Assembly: GCF_003722315.1 (NCBI RefSeq) | Contig: NZ_CP033580.1 | Coordinates: 1,735,001 to 1,799,000 of the forward strand | Length of the DNA: 64,000 nucleotides | Reading direction: 5' to 3' | Source: Thermoanaerobacter ethanolicus JW 200 | GTDB taxonomy: Bacteria > Bacillota > Thermoanaerobacteria > Thermoanaerobacterales > Thermoanaerobacteraceae | Part shown: in pieces, positions 35,134 to 45,134 of the stretch | Numbering within the stretch: the stretch's first letter is position 1 | How the letters are laid out: each line of letters begins with the position of its first letter | Notes under the pieces: model-generated | Seen by the model: the letters and a program-made list of their open reading frames with translations, nothing else | Told to the model about the DNA's origin: nothing | The model's database searches: none | Translations under genes and position numbers: made by a program

Positions 35134-35394
35134 ATGCATCTTAAAAATTACATGGAAGACGCTGTTGACCAAATGATGGATAAGGTTTTGAAAGATTTAG
35201 ACGTTTGTAAATGCGACAGATGTAGAATGGACATAAAAGCTTTAGCACTTAACAATTTACCTCCAAAATATGTTGTATCAGAAGAAGGAGAACTATATGT
35301 AAAGACAAATGAGTTAGTCAGGCAATTTGAGGTAGACATAATAAAAGCTATAACAATGGCTGCTATTAAAGTGAATAACAATAAGCGCCATTAG
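35134..35394 (+). CDS. comFB: ComFB-family protein (candidate c-di-GMP receptor)
   Basis: An 86-residue protein from ATG 35134 (AAGGAGAGGG upstream), shorter than the open frame that runs back into the previous gene. The ComFB signature is present: NYMEDAVDQMMDKVL, the cysteines of CKCDRC (residues 25, 27, 30) and NLPPKYVVS. ComFB is a late competence protein of unknown function in Bacillus; cyanobacterial homologs have been reported to bind c-di-GMP and to affect pilus-dependent motility. Its place inside the pilus operon, under a c-di-GMP riboswitch, suits that role. Binding here is inferred. Confidence 0.85.
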   Translation: MHLKNYMEDAVDQMMDKVLKDLDVCKCDRCRMDIKALALNNLPPKYVVSEEGELYVKTNELVRQFEVDIIKAITMAAIKVNNNKRH

Positions 35395-35404
35395 GAGGTA
35401 AAAA

Positions 35405-36364
35405 ATGCTTGGAATTGAAATAGGAAATTTTAATACAAAATTATTAATTGGAGAAAAAAAGAATAAATTCTTTGGTAAAAGGTTAATGATAAATACGCCT
35501 TCTAATGTGATAACTAATGGTAAAATTATTGATATAAATTCATTGGCAGATGTAATTAATGAGACTTTGAAAAGGAACAATATCAAAGAAAAACAAGTGT
35601 GTTTTACTATTTCCAGCTCAAATAATATAATAAGGGATTTAGAATTGCCACTAATGAAAGAAGAGGAAGTCGAAAAGGCCTTATACTATGAGATTGAGCA
35701 ATACATTCCTGATTATGAAAATTATGTAATAGATTATAGATATTTACCTAATATTGCGGAGAAAGATAAAATGATTAGAGTACTGATTGCCTCTTCTCCT
35801 AAGGATATAATAGAAAAATATGTTAAATTAGCAGAGATGTTAAAATTAAAATTAGAAGCCATTGATATTTATAGCAATTCAATTTATAAAGCTTGTAAAA
35901 AGGTGAATTTAGCTGAAGGAATAGTGTCAGTTGTAGATATAGGGGCAGTTGTTACCAATGTGACGGTGATTGATAACGGAAATTACATTTTTAGTAGGAG
36001 CATAGAGTTTGGTGGAAATAAAATTACACAAATAATTGCGAATGCCTTTAATATAGATTTTCAAGCAGCAGAAGAATATAAAAGGGCAAAAAAATTTATT
36101 GGAGAAGAAAACTATAAGGATATAGAAGATACTATACTTTTATCCTTTTCGGAAGTGTTTCAACAGCTAAGCAGAATATTTGATTTTTATTATGCCACAT
36201 ATCATAAAAATATACAAAAAATTATCATGTTAGGTGGTACTTCTAAACTTTTAGGATTGAGAGAATACGTGGAAGATTATTTTAGGATACCTACTTTTGT
36301 GATAGAAACAGAAGATTATTTATACTTTTTACCTGTTTATGGATGCCTTTTAAGGGGGGAATAG
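35405..36364 (+). CDS. pilM: type IV pilus assembly protein PilM
   Basis: An actin-like cytoplasmic ATPase (319 aa): MLGIEIGNFNTKLLIG at the N-terminus, VSVVDIGAVVTNVTVID as phosphate 2, and IIMLGGTSKLLGL near the C-terminus. PilM binds the N-terminal tail of PilN and links the motor complex to the membrane alignment proteins. AGGAGG precedes the ATG. The N-terminal partner motif is present in PilN downstream. Confidence 0.93.
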   Translation: MLGIEIGNFNTKLLIGEKKNKFFGKRLMINTPSNVITNGKIIDINSLADVINETLKRNNIKEKQVCFTISSSNNIIRDLELPLMKEEEVEKALYYEIEQYIPDYENYVIDYRYLPNIAEKDKMIRVLIASSPKDIIEKYVKLAEMLKLKLEAIDIYSNSIYKACKKVNLAEGIVSVVDIGAVVTNVTVIDNGNYIFSRSIEFGGNKITQIIANAFNIDFQAAEEYKRAKKFIGEENYKDIEDTILLSFSEVFQQLSRIFDFYYATYHKNIQKIIMLGGTSKLLGLREYVEDYFRIPTFVIETEDYLYFLPVYGCLLRGE

Positions 36365-36365
36365 G

Positions 36366-36899
36366 TTGAAGGATATAAACCTCATACCAGCTGAACTAAA
36401 GGAACAAAAAATGCGAAGAAAAAAACAAATATCCCGTCTTTTTTTTGTGTTTGTTTTAATCACCGTTATTTTTGCCTTAATAGCTTTTCCACTGGTATAT
36501 ATCAATAAATTGTATCAAGACTTAAAATACGCAGATAATGAATTAGGTAAATTTAAAGACATTTCTCAGTTGCAGCAAAATGTAAAAGATTTATCCGCTT
36601 ATATAGAAAAGAAGAAAAGCTTAATAGAAAAATTGAAAAAGCAAAAAGTGGATGCAGTAGGTATATTGCAAAATTTAGCCTCAAATATACCTGAAAAAGT
36701 ATCTATTGATTCTTTGAAATATGAGAAAAATATTTTGGAAATAGATGGACAAGCACTTTCAGAATCTGATATAGCAGCTTTTATGCTTAACCTAAGAAGT
36801 ATAAGTTATGTAGAAGATGTGAAAGTGATATCGGTGGATTTGACAGATAAAGGCCTTCTAAAATATGTTTTACAAGTAAAAATCAAGGTGGTATCATAG
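36366..36899 (+). CDS. pilN: type IV pilus assembly protein PilN
   Basis: A 177-residue bitopic protein. The cytoplasmic DINLIPAELKEQ is the conserved PilM-binding motif. One membrane helix lies at about residues 25-46, then a coiled coil (about 50-95) and a ferredoxin-like periplasmic-type domain. The start is TTG 36366, one base after the pilM stop, with GGGGGGAATAGG before it. It pairs with PilO to form the alignment subcomplex. No outer-membrane secretin gene follows, as expected in a Gram-positive. Confidence 0.9.
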   Translation: MKDINLIPAELKEQKMRRKKQISRLFFVFVLITVIFALIAFPLVYINKLYQDLKYADNELGKFKDISQLQQNVKDLSAYIEKKKSLIEKLKKQKVDAVGILQNLASNIPEKVSIDSLKYEKNILEIDGQALSESDIAAFMLNLRSISYVEDVKVISVDLTDKGLLKYVLQVKIKVVS

Positions 36900-37655
36900 A
36901 TGAAGCTTACAAGAAGAGAAAGAGTATTAATTTACTTTGCTGTCATACTCGGATTTTTTGCACTTTATTATCAATATTATTTAACTCCCAAAATTTTAGA
37001 AATACGAAATTTATCTATTGAATTAAAAAATAAAAGACAAATTTTAGAACAAGTAACTGCTTTAAACAATAAAAATTTAAGAGAAGGTTTAGACAAGCAA
37101 CAAACTCAACTAAAGGAATTAAGCATGATTTTACCAGAAGAAAGGGATATAGAAATTTTTCTTTTTAATTTACAACAAATGGTCAATGATACAGGTGTAA
37201 AGACAAAAAGCTTAACTTTTGAAAACCAAGATCAAAGTCAAAAAGAAACTAGTAATGTGAAAAAAGAAGATTTTGTGACAATACCCGTAAATATTACTGT
37301 TTCAGGTAATTACGATGAGATTATAGCTTTTCTAAATGAAATACAAAATTCTAAGAGACTTTGTAACATTCAAAGTTTCTCTATTGAAAAAGACCAAAAT
37401 CAGCACAACCTTCTTTTGACTCTACAGATCTTTATTTATTCAATGAAAGACAGTGGTGGTACTTCAATACCGACAGATTTTTTAAAAGGTAAAAGTGACC
37501 CTTTCAAGTCTCTGTATGATGATACCAGAAGTGAACAATCAAATAATGTAGAACAGCCTTCTGCTTCTCAATCTCCTCAAAACATAGATGTGAATAAGGT
37601 AATAACTGATACTATAGAAAAAGTTTTAAAAGAGAAAATACCTTCATTGCCTTAG
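36900..37655 (+). CDS. pilO: type IV pilus assembly protein PilO
   Basis: A 251-residue bitopic protein: short cytoplasmic tail, membrane helix (about residues 11-29), coiled coil (33-75), then a PilO-like domain with [16 protein letters not shown] and [17 protein letters not shown] low-complexity Ser/Gln/Asn-rich tail runs from about residue 200. It begins directly after the pilN stop and is the last pilus gene; aroK follows 13 bases later and may be in the same transcript. Confidence 0.9.
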   Translation: MKLTRRERVLIYFAVILGFFALYYQYYLTPKILEIRNLSIELKNKRQILEQVTALNNKNLREGLDKQQTQLKELSMILPEERDIEIFLFNLQQMVNDTGVKTKSLTFENQDQSQKETSNVKKEDFVTIPVNITVSGNYDEIIAFLNEIQNSKRLCNIQSFSIEKDQNQHNLLLTLQIFIYSMKDSGGTSIPTDFLKGKSDPFKSLYDDTRSEQSNNVEQPSASQSPQNIDVNKVITDTIEKVLKEKIPSLP

Positions 37656-37668
37656 GGAGGAAATATTC

Positions 37669-38184
37669 ATGAAAAACATCGTTTTAACGGGTTTTATGGC
37701 TACCGGGAAAACTACTGTTGGCAAAAAAGTAGCTACCACTATGTCCTTCGGTTTTATAGATACGGATAAAATGATTGAAAAAATGGCAAATATGACTGTT
37801 TCAGATATTTTTGAAAAATATGGAGAAGACTATTTTAGGAGATTGGAAAAAGCAGCGGTTATAAAAGCAGCTCGATTAAAAAATTTTGTGATTGCTACAG
37901 GAGGGGGTGTTGTATTAAATCCTTCAAATATTGTACAATTAAGAAAAAATGGAGTTGTAATTTGCTTTACAGCGAGGCCAGAAATTATATTGAGGAATAT
38001 AGGAAAGAATAAAGACAGGCCTCTTCTTATGGTGGATAATCCAGAAGAAAAAATAAGACAGCTTCTAAGAGAAAGAGAGCCTTTTTATAGGTTTGCTGAC
38101 TACACTATTGATGTATCCGATATGACAATAGATGAAGTAGCAGAGGAAGTTATAAAGGCTTACATTAGACTTAAGAAAGGATGA
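37669..38184 (+). CDS. aroK: shikimate kinase
   Basis: Phosphorylates shikimate at the 3-hydroxyl (171 aa). The P-loop is [12 protein letters not shown] (about residues 6-17), then the DTD motif in [18 protein letters not shown], and the GGG motif in [15 protein letters not shown]-like [10 protein letters not shown] and [13 protein letters not shown] follow as in the family. AGGGAGGAA precedes the ATG. Its ATGA end overlaps the Nfo-like gene. Confidence 0.95.
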   Translation: MKNIVLTGFMATGKTTVGKKVATTMSFGFIDTDKMIEKMANMTVSDIFEKYGEDYFRRLEKAAVIKAARLKNFVIATGGGVVLNPSNIVQLRKNGVVICFTARPEIILRNIGKNKDRPLLMVDNPEEKIRQLLREREPFYRFADYTIDVSDMTIDEVAEEVIKAYIRLKKG

Positions 38185-39059
38185 GGGGATTGACGATAAA
38201 ATTTGGACCTTCTGGGAATTCCGACAGTTTTTACAAAGAAGGGCATAAGTCTTCTCTAGAGATGCCTGAATGGCTTTATAACATGGGGCTTGATGCGTAT
38301 GAATATTCTTTTTCAAGGGGAATAAAAATTAGCGAAAAGATGGCGAAAGAGGTTAAGGAAAACGCACAAAAATTCAACATAACTATTACTGTTCATGCTC
38401 CTTATTACATAAACTTAGCTACTACTGATAAAACCAAAATGGAGAATTCTAAAAGATACTTAATAGATAGTTTAATTGCGGGAAAATGGATGGGGGCAAA
38501 AAGGGTAACTTTTCATCCCGGCTCTGCGACTGAAGGGACGAGAAAAGAGGCTTTAGAGAGAGCAAAAAAAGTTTTAAATGAAATTTTAAAAGAGATGGAG
38601 GACAAAGGACTTACTGACGTAACCATATGTCCAGAGACAATGGGAAAGAAAAACCAATTGGGTACTTTAGAAGAAGTATTGGAGCTGTGCAATGTGGATA
38701 AGAGAATTATTCCCACTATAGACTTTGCCCATTTACATGCAAGAGATAATGGAAGGTTTAAGTCTATAGAAGATTATGCAGAGGTTTTGGATATTATTGA
38801 AAGGTATTTGGGAAAAGAAAGGGCGAAAAAGATACACGTCCATTTTAGCAGAATTGAATACACAGAGCAGGGAGAAAAAAGGCATTGGACGTTAAATGAC
38901 ACTCAATACGGGCCAGAATTTGAGCCTTTGGCACAGCTTTTCTATGAAAGAAAGATGGAGCCTATTGTCATATGTGAATCAAGGGGAACTATGGCAGAAG
39001 ATGCTTTAAAACTAAAAGAGATATATCTAAATATTGCAAAAAGGATGTCGAAAGTATGA
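38181..39059 (+). CDS. apurinic endonuclease IV-like TIM-barrel protein
   Basis: A 292-residue AP-endonuclease-family-2 (Nfo-like) protein. Candidate metal ligands lie in [38 protein letters not shown] and CESRG, following the usual order of the trinuclear zinc site. It would nick DNA 5' of abasic sites. Thermophilic Clostridia often carry an additional Nfo paralog of this kind, so the substrate could differ. It overlaps both neighbours (aroK and proB) by four bases. Confidence 0.85.
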   Translation: MRGLTIKFGPSGNSDSFYKEGHKSSLEMPEWLYNMGLDAYEYSFSRGIKISEKMAKEVKENAQKFNITITVHAPYYINLATTDKTKMENSKRYLIDSLIAGKWMGAKRVTFHPGSATEGTRKEALERAKKVLNEILKEMEDKGLTDVTICPETMGKKNQLGTLEEVLELCNVDKRIIPTIDFAHLHARDNGRFKSIEDYAEVLDIIERYLGKERAKKIHVHFSRIEYTEQGEKRHWTLNDTQYGPEFEPLAQLFYERKMEPIVICESRGTMAEDALKLKEIYLNIAKRMSKV

Positions 39060-40174
39060 GAATTGTGGTAAAAGTTGGTACAAGCACTTTGACATATGAA
39101 AATGGTAAATTGAACTTAGAAATAATGGAGAAGTTAGTAAGGCAAATTGCTAATTTATTAAACAGAGGAGAAGAAGTAGTATTAGTAACCTCTGGAGCAA
39201 TTGGAGCTGGAATGGGAAAATTAAATTTAAAGGAAAAACCTAAAACCATCCCAGAAAAGCAATCCCTAGCGGCTATAGGGCAAGGGCTTTTAATTGAGAT
39301 TTATGAAAAGTTTTTTAATGAATATGGCAAAATTACTGCGCAAGTTCTTTTGACAAAGGAAGATTTTAGCGATAGAAGAAGGTATTTAAATGTCAGTTAT
39401 ACCTTGTCAAATCTGCTCAAATGGGGCGTTGTGCCAATAATAAATGAGAATGATACAGTAACTGTTGATGAAATTAAAATTGGAGACAATGACACTTTAG
39501 CGGCGCTGCTTGCTAGTTTAGTTGAGGCTGACCTTTTGATAATTTTGACTGACATTGATGGACTTTATGATAAAGACCCTCGAATTTATAAAGAGGCAAA
39601 AATTATAGAAATCGTAGAAGAGTTTTCAGATGAATTGTTTAAAATTGCGGGTAGTGCTGGGACAAAAAGAGGAACTGGGGGAATGTATACAAAGATTCAG
39701 GCAGCAAAGATATGCTGGAATTCAGGAGTTAAGATGATTATAGCGAATGGGAAAATTGACAATGTATTAAATAGGATAGCAAATGGCGAAAAAATTGGCA
39801 CTACATTTTTGCCTATGAAAAACCCGATAAATAGCAGGAAAATTTGGATTGCTTTTAATGCGAAAGTGAACGGATTTCTTTTTATTGATGAAGGAGCAGC
39901 GAAAGCTATTATAAAGCATGGGAAAAGTCTATTACCAAGTGGAGTTGTAAAAACTGAAGGGGATTATGATGTAGGAGACTGTGTTGCAGTGGTTGACCAT
40001 CAAGAAAAAGAGATTGCCAGAGGACTTATTAATTATTCTTCAGAAGAAGTTGAAAAGATAAAAGGTTGTAAAACTCATAATATAGAAAAAATACTGGGTT
40101 ATAAGTATTATGATGAAGTGATTCATAGGGATAATCTTGTAATACTTGAAAGAGGTGAGAAGTATGGAAGTTGA
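39056..40174 (+). CDS. proB: glutamate 5-kinase
   Basis: First step of proline synthesis (372 aa). The amino acid kinase domain has [14 protein letters not shown] at the N-terminus, [11 protein letters not shown], and [21 protein letters not shown]-type residues in the middle; [19 protein letters not shown] is typical. A C-terminal PUA domain (about residues 280-365) has [18 protein letters not shown]. It starts as ATGA overlapping the Nfo-like gene and overlaps proA by 11 bases. Confidence 0.95.
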   Translation: MRIVVKVGTSTLTYENGKLNLEIMEKLVRQIANLLNRGEEVVLVTSGAIGAGMGKLNLKEKPKTIPEKQSLAAIGQGLLIEIYEKFFNEYGKITAQVLLTKEDFSDRRRYLNVSYTLSNLLKWGVVPIINENDTVTVDEIKIGDNDTLAALLASLVEADLLIILTDIDGLYDKDPRIYKEAKIIEIVEEFSDELFKIAGSAGTKRGTGGMYTKIQAAKICWNSGVKMIIANGKIDNVLNRIANGEKIGTTFLPMKNPINSRKIWIAFNAKVNGFLFIDEGAAKAIIKHGKSLLPSGVVKTEGDYDVGDCVAVVDHQEKEIARGLINYSSEEVEKIKGCKTHNIEKILGYKYYDEVIHRDNLVILERGEKYGS

Positions 40175-41408
40175 AGTAAAGGCGAAACAGGCAAAAGCTG
40201 CGGCAAGAAGAATGGCTGTGTTGGATGAAAATACAAAGAATTTAGCTTTGAATCACATGGCAGATGCTTTAATAAAAGATATTGGAAAAATACTTGAGGC
40301 TAATAAAAAGGATGTTGTGGAGGCTGAAAAAAGGAATATAAAAGCTTCTCTCATAGATAGACTAAAACTTGATGAAAAAAGAGTCGAAGCTATGGCAAAA
40401 GGATTAAGAGAGATTTCTGCTCTTCCTGACCCTGTAGGAAGTATAGAAAAGATGTGGAAGAGGCCAAATGGACTTCAAATTGGCAAAATGAGAGTGCCAA
40501 TTGGAGTAATAAGTATAATTTATGAATCTCGCCCGAATGTGACAGCTGATGCGGCAGGCCTATGTTTAAAGTCGGGGAATGCGGTGATTTTAAGGGGAGG
40601 AAGTGATGCGATCAATTCCAATATAGCAATTTCTTCTATTCTTGCTGAAGCTGCCTATGAGGCTGGTATTCCTGAAGGGGCAATACAGCTTATAGAAAAT
40701 ACCGATAGAGAAGAAGTAAACCGTATGATGAAGTTAAATGGTCTAATTGACCTCATTATTCCTCGAGGGGGAGCAAGTCTTATAAAAAATGTCATTGAAA
40801 ATTCTACAGTGCCTGTAATAGAGACAGGAGTAGGCAATTGCCATATTTTTGTAGATGAGACTGCCAAGTTTAATATGGCAAAAGACATCATTGTGAATGC
40901 AAAAGTACAAAGGCCAGGGGTATGTAATGCAGTAGAGACAGTTTTGGTTCACAAATCTATTGCAAAAGAATTTTTGCCTTTAATGGTAGAAGAATTGACT
41001 TCTTTGGGAGTAGAAATAAGAGGGTGTCAAATTACAAAAAAAATATGTCCTCAAGTTAAAGATGCTACAGATAAGGATTGGGAAACGGAATATTTAGACC
41101 TTATACTGGCTGTAAAAGTTGTAGATAGCATAGAAGAAGCCTTAGATCATATTTCAAAGTATTCGACAGGCCATTCGGAAAGCATTATTACAGAAAATTA
41201 TGAAAATGCCATGATGTTTTTAAAATCAGTAGATTCGGCTGCTGTATATGTAAATGCTTCTACTCGCTTTACAGATGGAGGAGAATTTGGTTTTGGGGCA
41301 GAGATAGGAATAAGTACACAAAAAATGCATGCGAGAGGGCCAATGGGACTTGAAGAACTTACCACCTACAAATATGTAATTTTAGGTAGTGGACAAATAA
41401 GGAAATAA
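40164..41408 (+). CDS. proA: glutamate-5-semialdehyde dehydrogenase
   Basis: Second step of proline synthesis (414 aa from ATG 40164, with GAGGTGAG upstream; the earlier in-frame ATG lies further inside proB). Aldehyde-dehydrogenase-like: [40 protein letters not shown]. The catalytic cysteine is in [13 protein letters not shown]. The C-terminus has [19 protein letters not shown]. ProC is not in the window. Confidence 0.96.
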   Translation: MEVEVKAKQAKAAARRMAVLDENTKNLALNHMADALIKDIGKILEANKKDVVEAEKRNIKASLIDRLKLDEKRVEAMAKGLREISALPDPVGSIEKMWKRPNGLQIGKMRVPIGVISIIYESRPNVTADAAGLCLKSGNAVILRGGSDAINSNIAISSILAEAAYEAGIPEGAIQLIENTDREEVNRMMKLNGLIDLIIPRGGASLIKNVIENSTVPVIETGVGNCHIFVDETAKFNMAKDIIVNAKVQRPGVCNAVETVLVHKSIAKEFLPLMVEELTSLGVEIRGCQITKKICPQVKDATDKDWETEYLDLILAVKVVDSIEEALDHISKYSTGHSESIITENYENAMMFLKSVDSAAVYVNASTRFTDGGEFGFGAEIGISTQKMHARGPMGLEELTTYKYVILGSGQIRK

Positions 41409-41437
41409 GGTGTATTATAGTAAAGTGAGGTGAGATT

Positions 41438-41884
41438 ATGAAAAGAGTTTTGATAATTCATGGCCCTAATGTAAATCTGACAGGTAAAAGAGAAAAAGAG
41501 GTATATGGAGATATAAATTACGAAGAAATAAATAATCTGATAAAAAGAGAGGCTGCAAAATTAGATATAGCTGTCAAGATTCAGCAATCTAATAGTGAAG
41601 GAGAAATAATTAACCTTATCCATTCTGCAGAAAACAATTTCGATGCTATAATTATAAATCCGGCAGCTTACACTCATTACAGTTTAGCTATTATGGATGC
41701 TATTGCAGCTGTGTCAGTTCCAGTAATAGAAGTTCATATTTCAAATATTTTTGGAAGGGAGGATTACAGAAAGACCTCTGTTACTGCATCTAAGTGTAAA
41801 GGTGTGATAACGGGGTTTGGACCTTATAGTTATGTCCTTGCCCTCAATGCAGTTAAGTTTTTAGAGGATTCAATTGGGGGGTAA
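41438..41884 (+). CDS. aroQ: 3-dehydroquinate dehydratase, type II
   Basis: Third step of the shikimate pathway (148 aa). The flavodoxin-like type II enzyme shows [18 protein letters not shown] with the catalytic Arg/Tyr lid, [21 protein letters not shown] and the ending [23 protein letters not shown] precedes the ATG. With aroE and aroK it makes three shikimate genes in the window, but they are scattered. Confidence 0.96.
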   Translation: MKRVLIIHGPNVNLTGKREKEVYGDINYEEINNLIKREAAKLDIAVKIQQSNSEGEIINLIHSAENNFDAIIINPAAYTHYSLAIMDAIAAVSVPVIEVHISNIFGREDYRKTSVTASKCKGVITGFGPYSYVLALNAVKFLEDSIGG

Positions 41885-41888
41885 AATC

Positions 41889-42953
41889 ATGAATAAAAGG
41901 TTACAAAATTTGAGAGAATTGATGAAAGAAAAAGACATAGAAGCGTTTGTTATTTATAAATTTGTCAATGTTACATATATTACTGGCTTTACTGGAGATG
42001 ACAGCGTAGCTCTTGTGACCCACGATAAAGCTATTTTTATTACAGATGGAAGATATACTGAGCAAGCACAAAAAGAAGTTAAAGATTTTGAAGTTATCGA
42101 GCACAAAACTGGCATAAAAGAAGTTTTAAAAGAATACATTAAAACATTGGAGATAAAGAAACTAGCCTTTGAAGAAAATATTTCTTATGGACAGTATAGG
42201 GAATTAAAAGAGCTCTTAGAGATTGAGCTAATACCACAGGCTAATTTGGTAGAGACTTTGAGAATGGTAAAAGATGAGGAAGAAATAGAAAACATAAAAA
42301 AAGCACAAAATATTACTGATAGGGCTTTTGAGCATCTGTTAAAATTCATTAAAGTAGGAATGACAGAAAAAGAAGTAGCATTAGAATTAGAGTATTTTAT
42401 GAAGAAACAAGGAGCAGAAGACCTATCTTTTGATACGATTGTAGCTTCTGGAAAAAGGTCTTCTCTTCCTCATGGAAAAGCTTCTGAAAAAGTGATAGAA
42501 AAAGGTGATTTTGTCACAATAGATTTTGGATGTAAAGTAGGTGGCTATTGTTCTGATATGACAAGAACAATAGTGATGGGGAAAGCCAGTGAAAAGCAAA
42601 AAGAGATATATAACATAGTTTTAGAAGCCCAGCAAAAAGCGATAGATAATATAAGAGCAGGTATCACTTCTAAAGAGGCGGATTTGTTAGCAAGGTCTGT
42701 TATTGAAGAAAAAGGTTATGGACAGTATTTTAGTCACTCTTTAGGACATGGAGTAGGACTTGAAGTTCATGAGGCGCCGAGCTTGTCTTTCAAAAAAGAA
42801 GAAATTTTAAAAGAAGGGGCAATTGTTACAGTAGAACCAGGTATATATATTCCCGATTTTGGTGGCGTAAGAATCGAAGATATGGTATTATTAAAAGAAG
42901 ATGGTGTTATAAATTTAACTAAATCACCGAAATATTTAATTGAATTAAACTAA
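41889..42953 (+). CDS. pepP: Xaa-Pro aminopeptidase (M24 family, YqhT-like)
   Basis: A metallo-peptidase of 354 residues from ATG 41889, after GGGGGG. A creatinase-type N-terminal domain precedes the pita-bread domain. The five metal ligands are visible: two Asp in TIDFGCKVGGYCSDMTRT, His in SLGHGVGLEVHE, Glu in TVEPGIYIPD and Glu in GVRIEDMVLL. It removes N-terminal residues before proline. The order aroQ-pepP-efp is conserved in Firmicutes. Confidence 0.92.
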   Translation: MNKRLQNLRELMKEKDIEAFVIYKFVNVTYITGFTGDDSVALVTHDKAIFITDGRYTEQAQKEVKDFEVIEHKTGIKEVLKEYIKTLEIKKLAFEENISYGQYRELKELLEIELIPQANLVETLRMVKDEEEIENIKKAQNITDRAFEHLLKFIKVGMTEKEVALELEYFMKKQGAEDLSFDTIVASGKRSSLPHGKASEKVIEKGDFVTIDFGCKVGGYCSDMTRTIVMGKASEKQKEIYNIVLEAQQKAIDNIRAGITSKEADLLARSVIEEKGYGQYFSHSLGHGVGLEVHEAPSLSFKKEEILKEGAIVTVEPGIYIPDFGGVRIEDMVLLKEDGVINLTKSPKYLIELN

Positions 42954-42971
42954 AGCGATGGAGGGATTTTT

Positions 42972-43529
42972 TTGATAGCAGCGGGTGATTTCAGAAAAGG
43001 AGTAACTATTGAGGTTGACGGACAGGTTTTTACAGTTGTGGATTTTATGCATGTTAAACCAGGAAAAGGTGCAGCTTTCGTGAGGACAAAACTTAAAAAT
43101 GTCATGACAGGAGCTGTAATAGAGAAAACTTTCAGCCCAACAGAAAAGTTTGAAGAAGCAGTTATAGAAAGAAGAGAAATGCAGTATTTGTACAATGATG
43201 GAGAACTTTATTATTTTATGGACACAGAAACTTATGAGCAAATTCCTTTAAATTATGATAAAGTTGAGGACGCAATTAAATACATAAAAGAAAATATGAT
43301 TGTTACAGTAAAGTTCTATAAAGGCGAAGCCTTTTCCGTTGAGCCCCCTACTTTTGTTGAACTGGAAGTTGTAGAAACGGAGCCTGGATTTAGAGGAGAT
43401 ACTGCAACAGGGGGTTCTAAGTCGGCAACTGTAGAAACTGGTGCTGTCATCCAAGTCCCATTGTTTATAAACGTTGGAGACAAAATAAGAATTGACACTC
43501 GAACCGGAGAATATTTAGAGAGGGTATAA
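42972..43529 (+). CDS. efp: elongation factor P
   Basis: A three-domain translation factor of 185 residues relieving ribosome stalls at polyproline. The KOW-like N-terminal domain carries the loop [16 protein letters not shown], whose lysine in PGKG would reach the peptidyl-transferase centre. The C-terminal OB domain ends in [17 protein letters not shown]. The start is TTG 42972 after GGAGGG. No modification enzyme gene is adjacent. Confidence 0.96.
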   Translation: MIAAGDFRKGVTIEVDGQVFTVVDFMHVKPGKGAAFVRTKLKNVMTGAVIEKTFSPTEKFEEAVIERREMQYLYNDGELYYFMDTETYEQIPLNYDKVEDAIKYIKENMIVTVKFYKGEAFSVEPPTFVELEVVETEPGFRGDTATGGSKSATVETGAVIQVPLFINVGDKIRIDTRTGEYLERV

Positions 43530-43577
43530 ACGCAGCAATTTGTCAAATACTATTTTGTAAAGGAGGGTATGTGGAAT

Positions 43578-44039
43578 ATGGAATACTTAAATGAAAGGGT
43601 TTCCTACTTAAGAGGGTTAGCAGACGGCTTAGGGATAGATGACAGCACAAAAGAAGGTAAAATAATTTTGGCAATTTTAGATACTTTAGAGGATTTCGCA
43701 GATGCTATAAATGAGCTGGAAGCTTCCCATTCCGAATTAGATGATTATGTGGGAGAAATAGATGAAGACCTTTCTGAAATTGAAAACCACATATATGGCG
43801 ATGAGGACTATGAGGATGAGGATGACGACTATGACTATGATTATGACGATGATGAGGAATATGAGGATGAAGACGAGGATTATGAAGAGTATGTAGAGGT
43901 AGAATGTCCTAATTGCCATATGTTGATGAGTGTGGAAGAAGAGCTTCTAGAAGATGAAGATGCTGAGTTGGTATGTCCTCATTGCAATGAAACCCTAAAA
44001 GTAAAAAATTTGAAAATTGTAGATGATGATGAAGATTAA
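43578..44039 (+). CDS. CD1247-domain acidic zinc-ribbon protein
   Basis: A 153-residue protein from ATG 43578 (AGGAGGG about ten bases upstream; ATG 43569 is too near that site). Three parts: an N-terminal helical domain (RVSYLRGLADGLGI, then ILDTLEDFADAINELE), an extreme Asp/Glu/Tyr stretch (about residues 74-110), and a C-terminal zinc ribbon with CPNC and CPHC. It matches the clostridial CD1247 N-terminal domain family. The function is unknown; it lies between efp and the spoIIIA operon and ends at a strong terminator. Confidence 0.78.
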   Translation: MEYLNERVSYLRGLADGLGIDDSTKEGKIILAILDTLEDFADAINELEASHSELDDYVGEIDEDLSEIENHIYGDEDYEDEDDDYDYDYDDDEEYEDEDEDYEEYVEVECPNCHMLMSVEEELLEDEDAELVCPHCNETLKVKNLKIVDDDED

Positions 44040-44040
44040 T

Positions 44041-44081
44041 AAAAAAATGCCCACTAACTAAAAGTTAGTGGGCATTTTTTT
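44041..44081 (+). terminator. Rho-independent terminator before the spoIIIA operon
   Basis: Long stem of ATGCCCACTAACT type: 44042-44059 pairs with 44063-44080 around an AAA loop, with an A-run before and a T-run after, so it could work in both directions. Confidence 0.9.
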
Positions 44082-44083
44082 AT

Positions 44084-44112
44084 TCATAAATATTTAGCCT
44101 TATAAATATAAT
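44084..44112 (+). promoter_or_regulatory. candidate SigE promoter of the spoIIIA operon
   Basis: TCATAAA (44084-44090), a 14-base spacer, AATATAAT (44105-44112). Compared with the Bacillus SigE consensus this is 5 of 7 in the -35 and 6 of 8 in the -10, at the right spacing. SigE drives this operon in Bacillus. Confidence 0.45.
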
Positions 44113-44135
44113 TTTACAAGGGGAGGGACAGGTAT

Positions 44136-45134
44136 ATGAACACAAGAAAAAATTTTGAGGAAGTACTTTATGCTCTTCCTCCGTCAGTAAGAGAGGTAAT
44201 TACAAAAATTCCTGATGACCTGTTGCAAGAAGTAGAAGAAATACGTCTTAGAGTAAATAGACCTCTCACAGTTTATTTAAAAAATGAAGAAAAGTTTGTG
44301 TCAAAAGGAGGGACTATTTCTTTTTCACCTTCTTTGGCCTATATTGTTACTTCTGAAGATTGTGAAAAAGCTCTTCAATTAATATCTAAATCTTCTCTTT
44401 ATGCTTTTGAAGAAGAAATAAGAAATGGATATATTACTTTAAAAGGTGGTTACAGAGTAGGTATAGTTGGAAAATGTGTGTTAGAAAATGGTTATATAAA
44501 GACTTTAAAGAATATTTCTGGATACAATTATCGAATATCAAAAGAGATAATAGGAGTGGCAGAGGAAATATTAAAATATTTAATTACTCCTTCTAAAGAC
44601 GTATATAACATTTTAATAATATCACCTCCTCAATGTGGCAAAACAACTCTCTTAAGAGATATTACAAGATGGATAAGTAATGGAATAGATTTTTTGGGAT
44701 TTAAAGGTAAAAAAGTAGGCGCAGTAGATGAGAGGTCAGAAATTGCCGGCTGTTACAATGGTATACCTCAAATGGATGTGGGAATTAGGACTGATGTGTT
44801 AGATGGATGTCCTAAGGCTTATGGCATGATAATGCTTATAAGGTCTATGTCTCCAGAAGTAGTAGTGACAGATGAGATAGGTAAAAAAGAGGATATAGAA
44901 GCGATTCATGAAGTGCTGAATACTGGTGTTAAGATTATAACTACAGTTCATGCAAATGACATTGAAGACCTTATGAAAAAACCTGTTTTAAAAGACGTTA
45001 TTTCTTTAAGATATTTTGAACGTTATGTAATTTTAAGCAATCGTTTAGGGGCAGGTACAGTAGAAAAAATATTAGATGAGAATTTTAATACTTTGTTTAA
45101 AGGGCCCTATAGGAGAGGAAGGACTGAAAAATGA
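44136..45134 (+). CDS. spoIIIAA: stage III sporulation ATPase SpoIIIAA
   Basis: Mother-cell ATPase (332 aa) of the SpoIIIA-SpoIIQ channel between mother cell and forespore. It is related to secretion ATPases. Walker A is PPQCGKTTLLRD (about residues 164-175), preceded by the N-terminal region with EEIRLRVNRPL. DERSEIAGC and VVTDEIGKKEDIEAI follow, then TTVHAND. GGGGAGGGA precedes the ATG. Its end overlaps spoIIIAB by four bases. Confidence 0.95.
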   Translation: MNTRKNFEEVLYALPPSVREVITKIPDDLLQEVEEIRLRVNRPLTVYLKNEEKFVSKGGTISFSPSLAYIVTSEDCEKALQLISKSSLYAFEEEIRNGYITLKGGYRVGIVGKCVLENGYIKTLKNISGYNYRISKEIIGVAEEILKYLITPSKDVYNILIISPPQCGKTTLLRDITRWISNGIDFLGFKGKKVGAVDERSEIAGCYNGIPQMDVGIRTDVLDGCPKAYGMIMLIRSMSPEVVVTDEIGKKEDIEAIHEVLNTGVKIITTVHANDIEDLMKKPVLKDVISLRYFERYVILSNRLGAGTVEKILDENFNTLFKGPYRRGRTEK

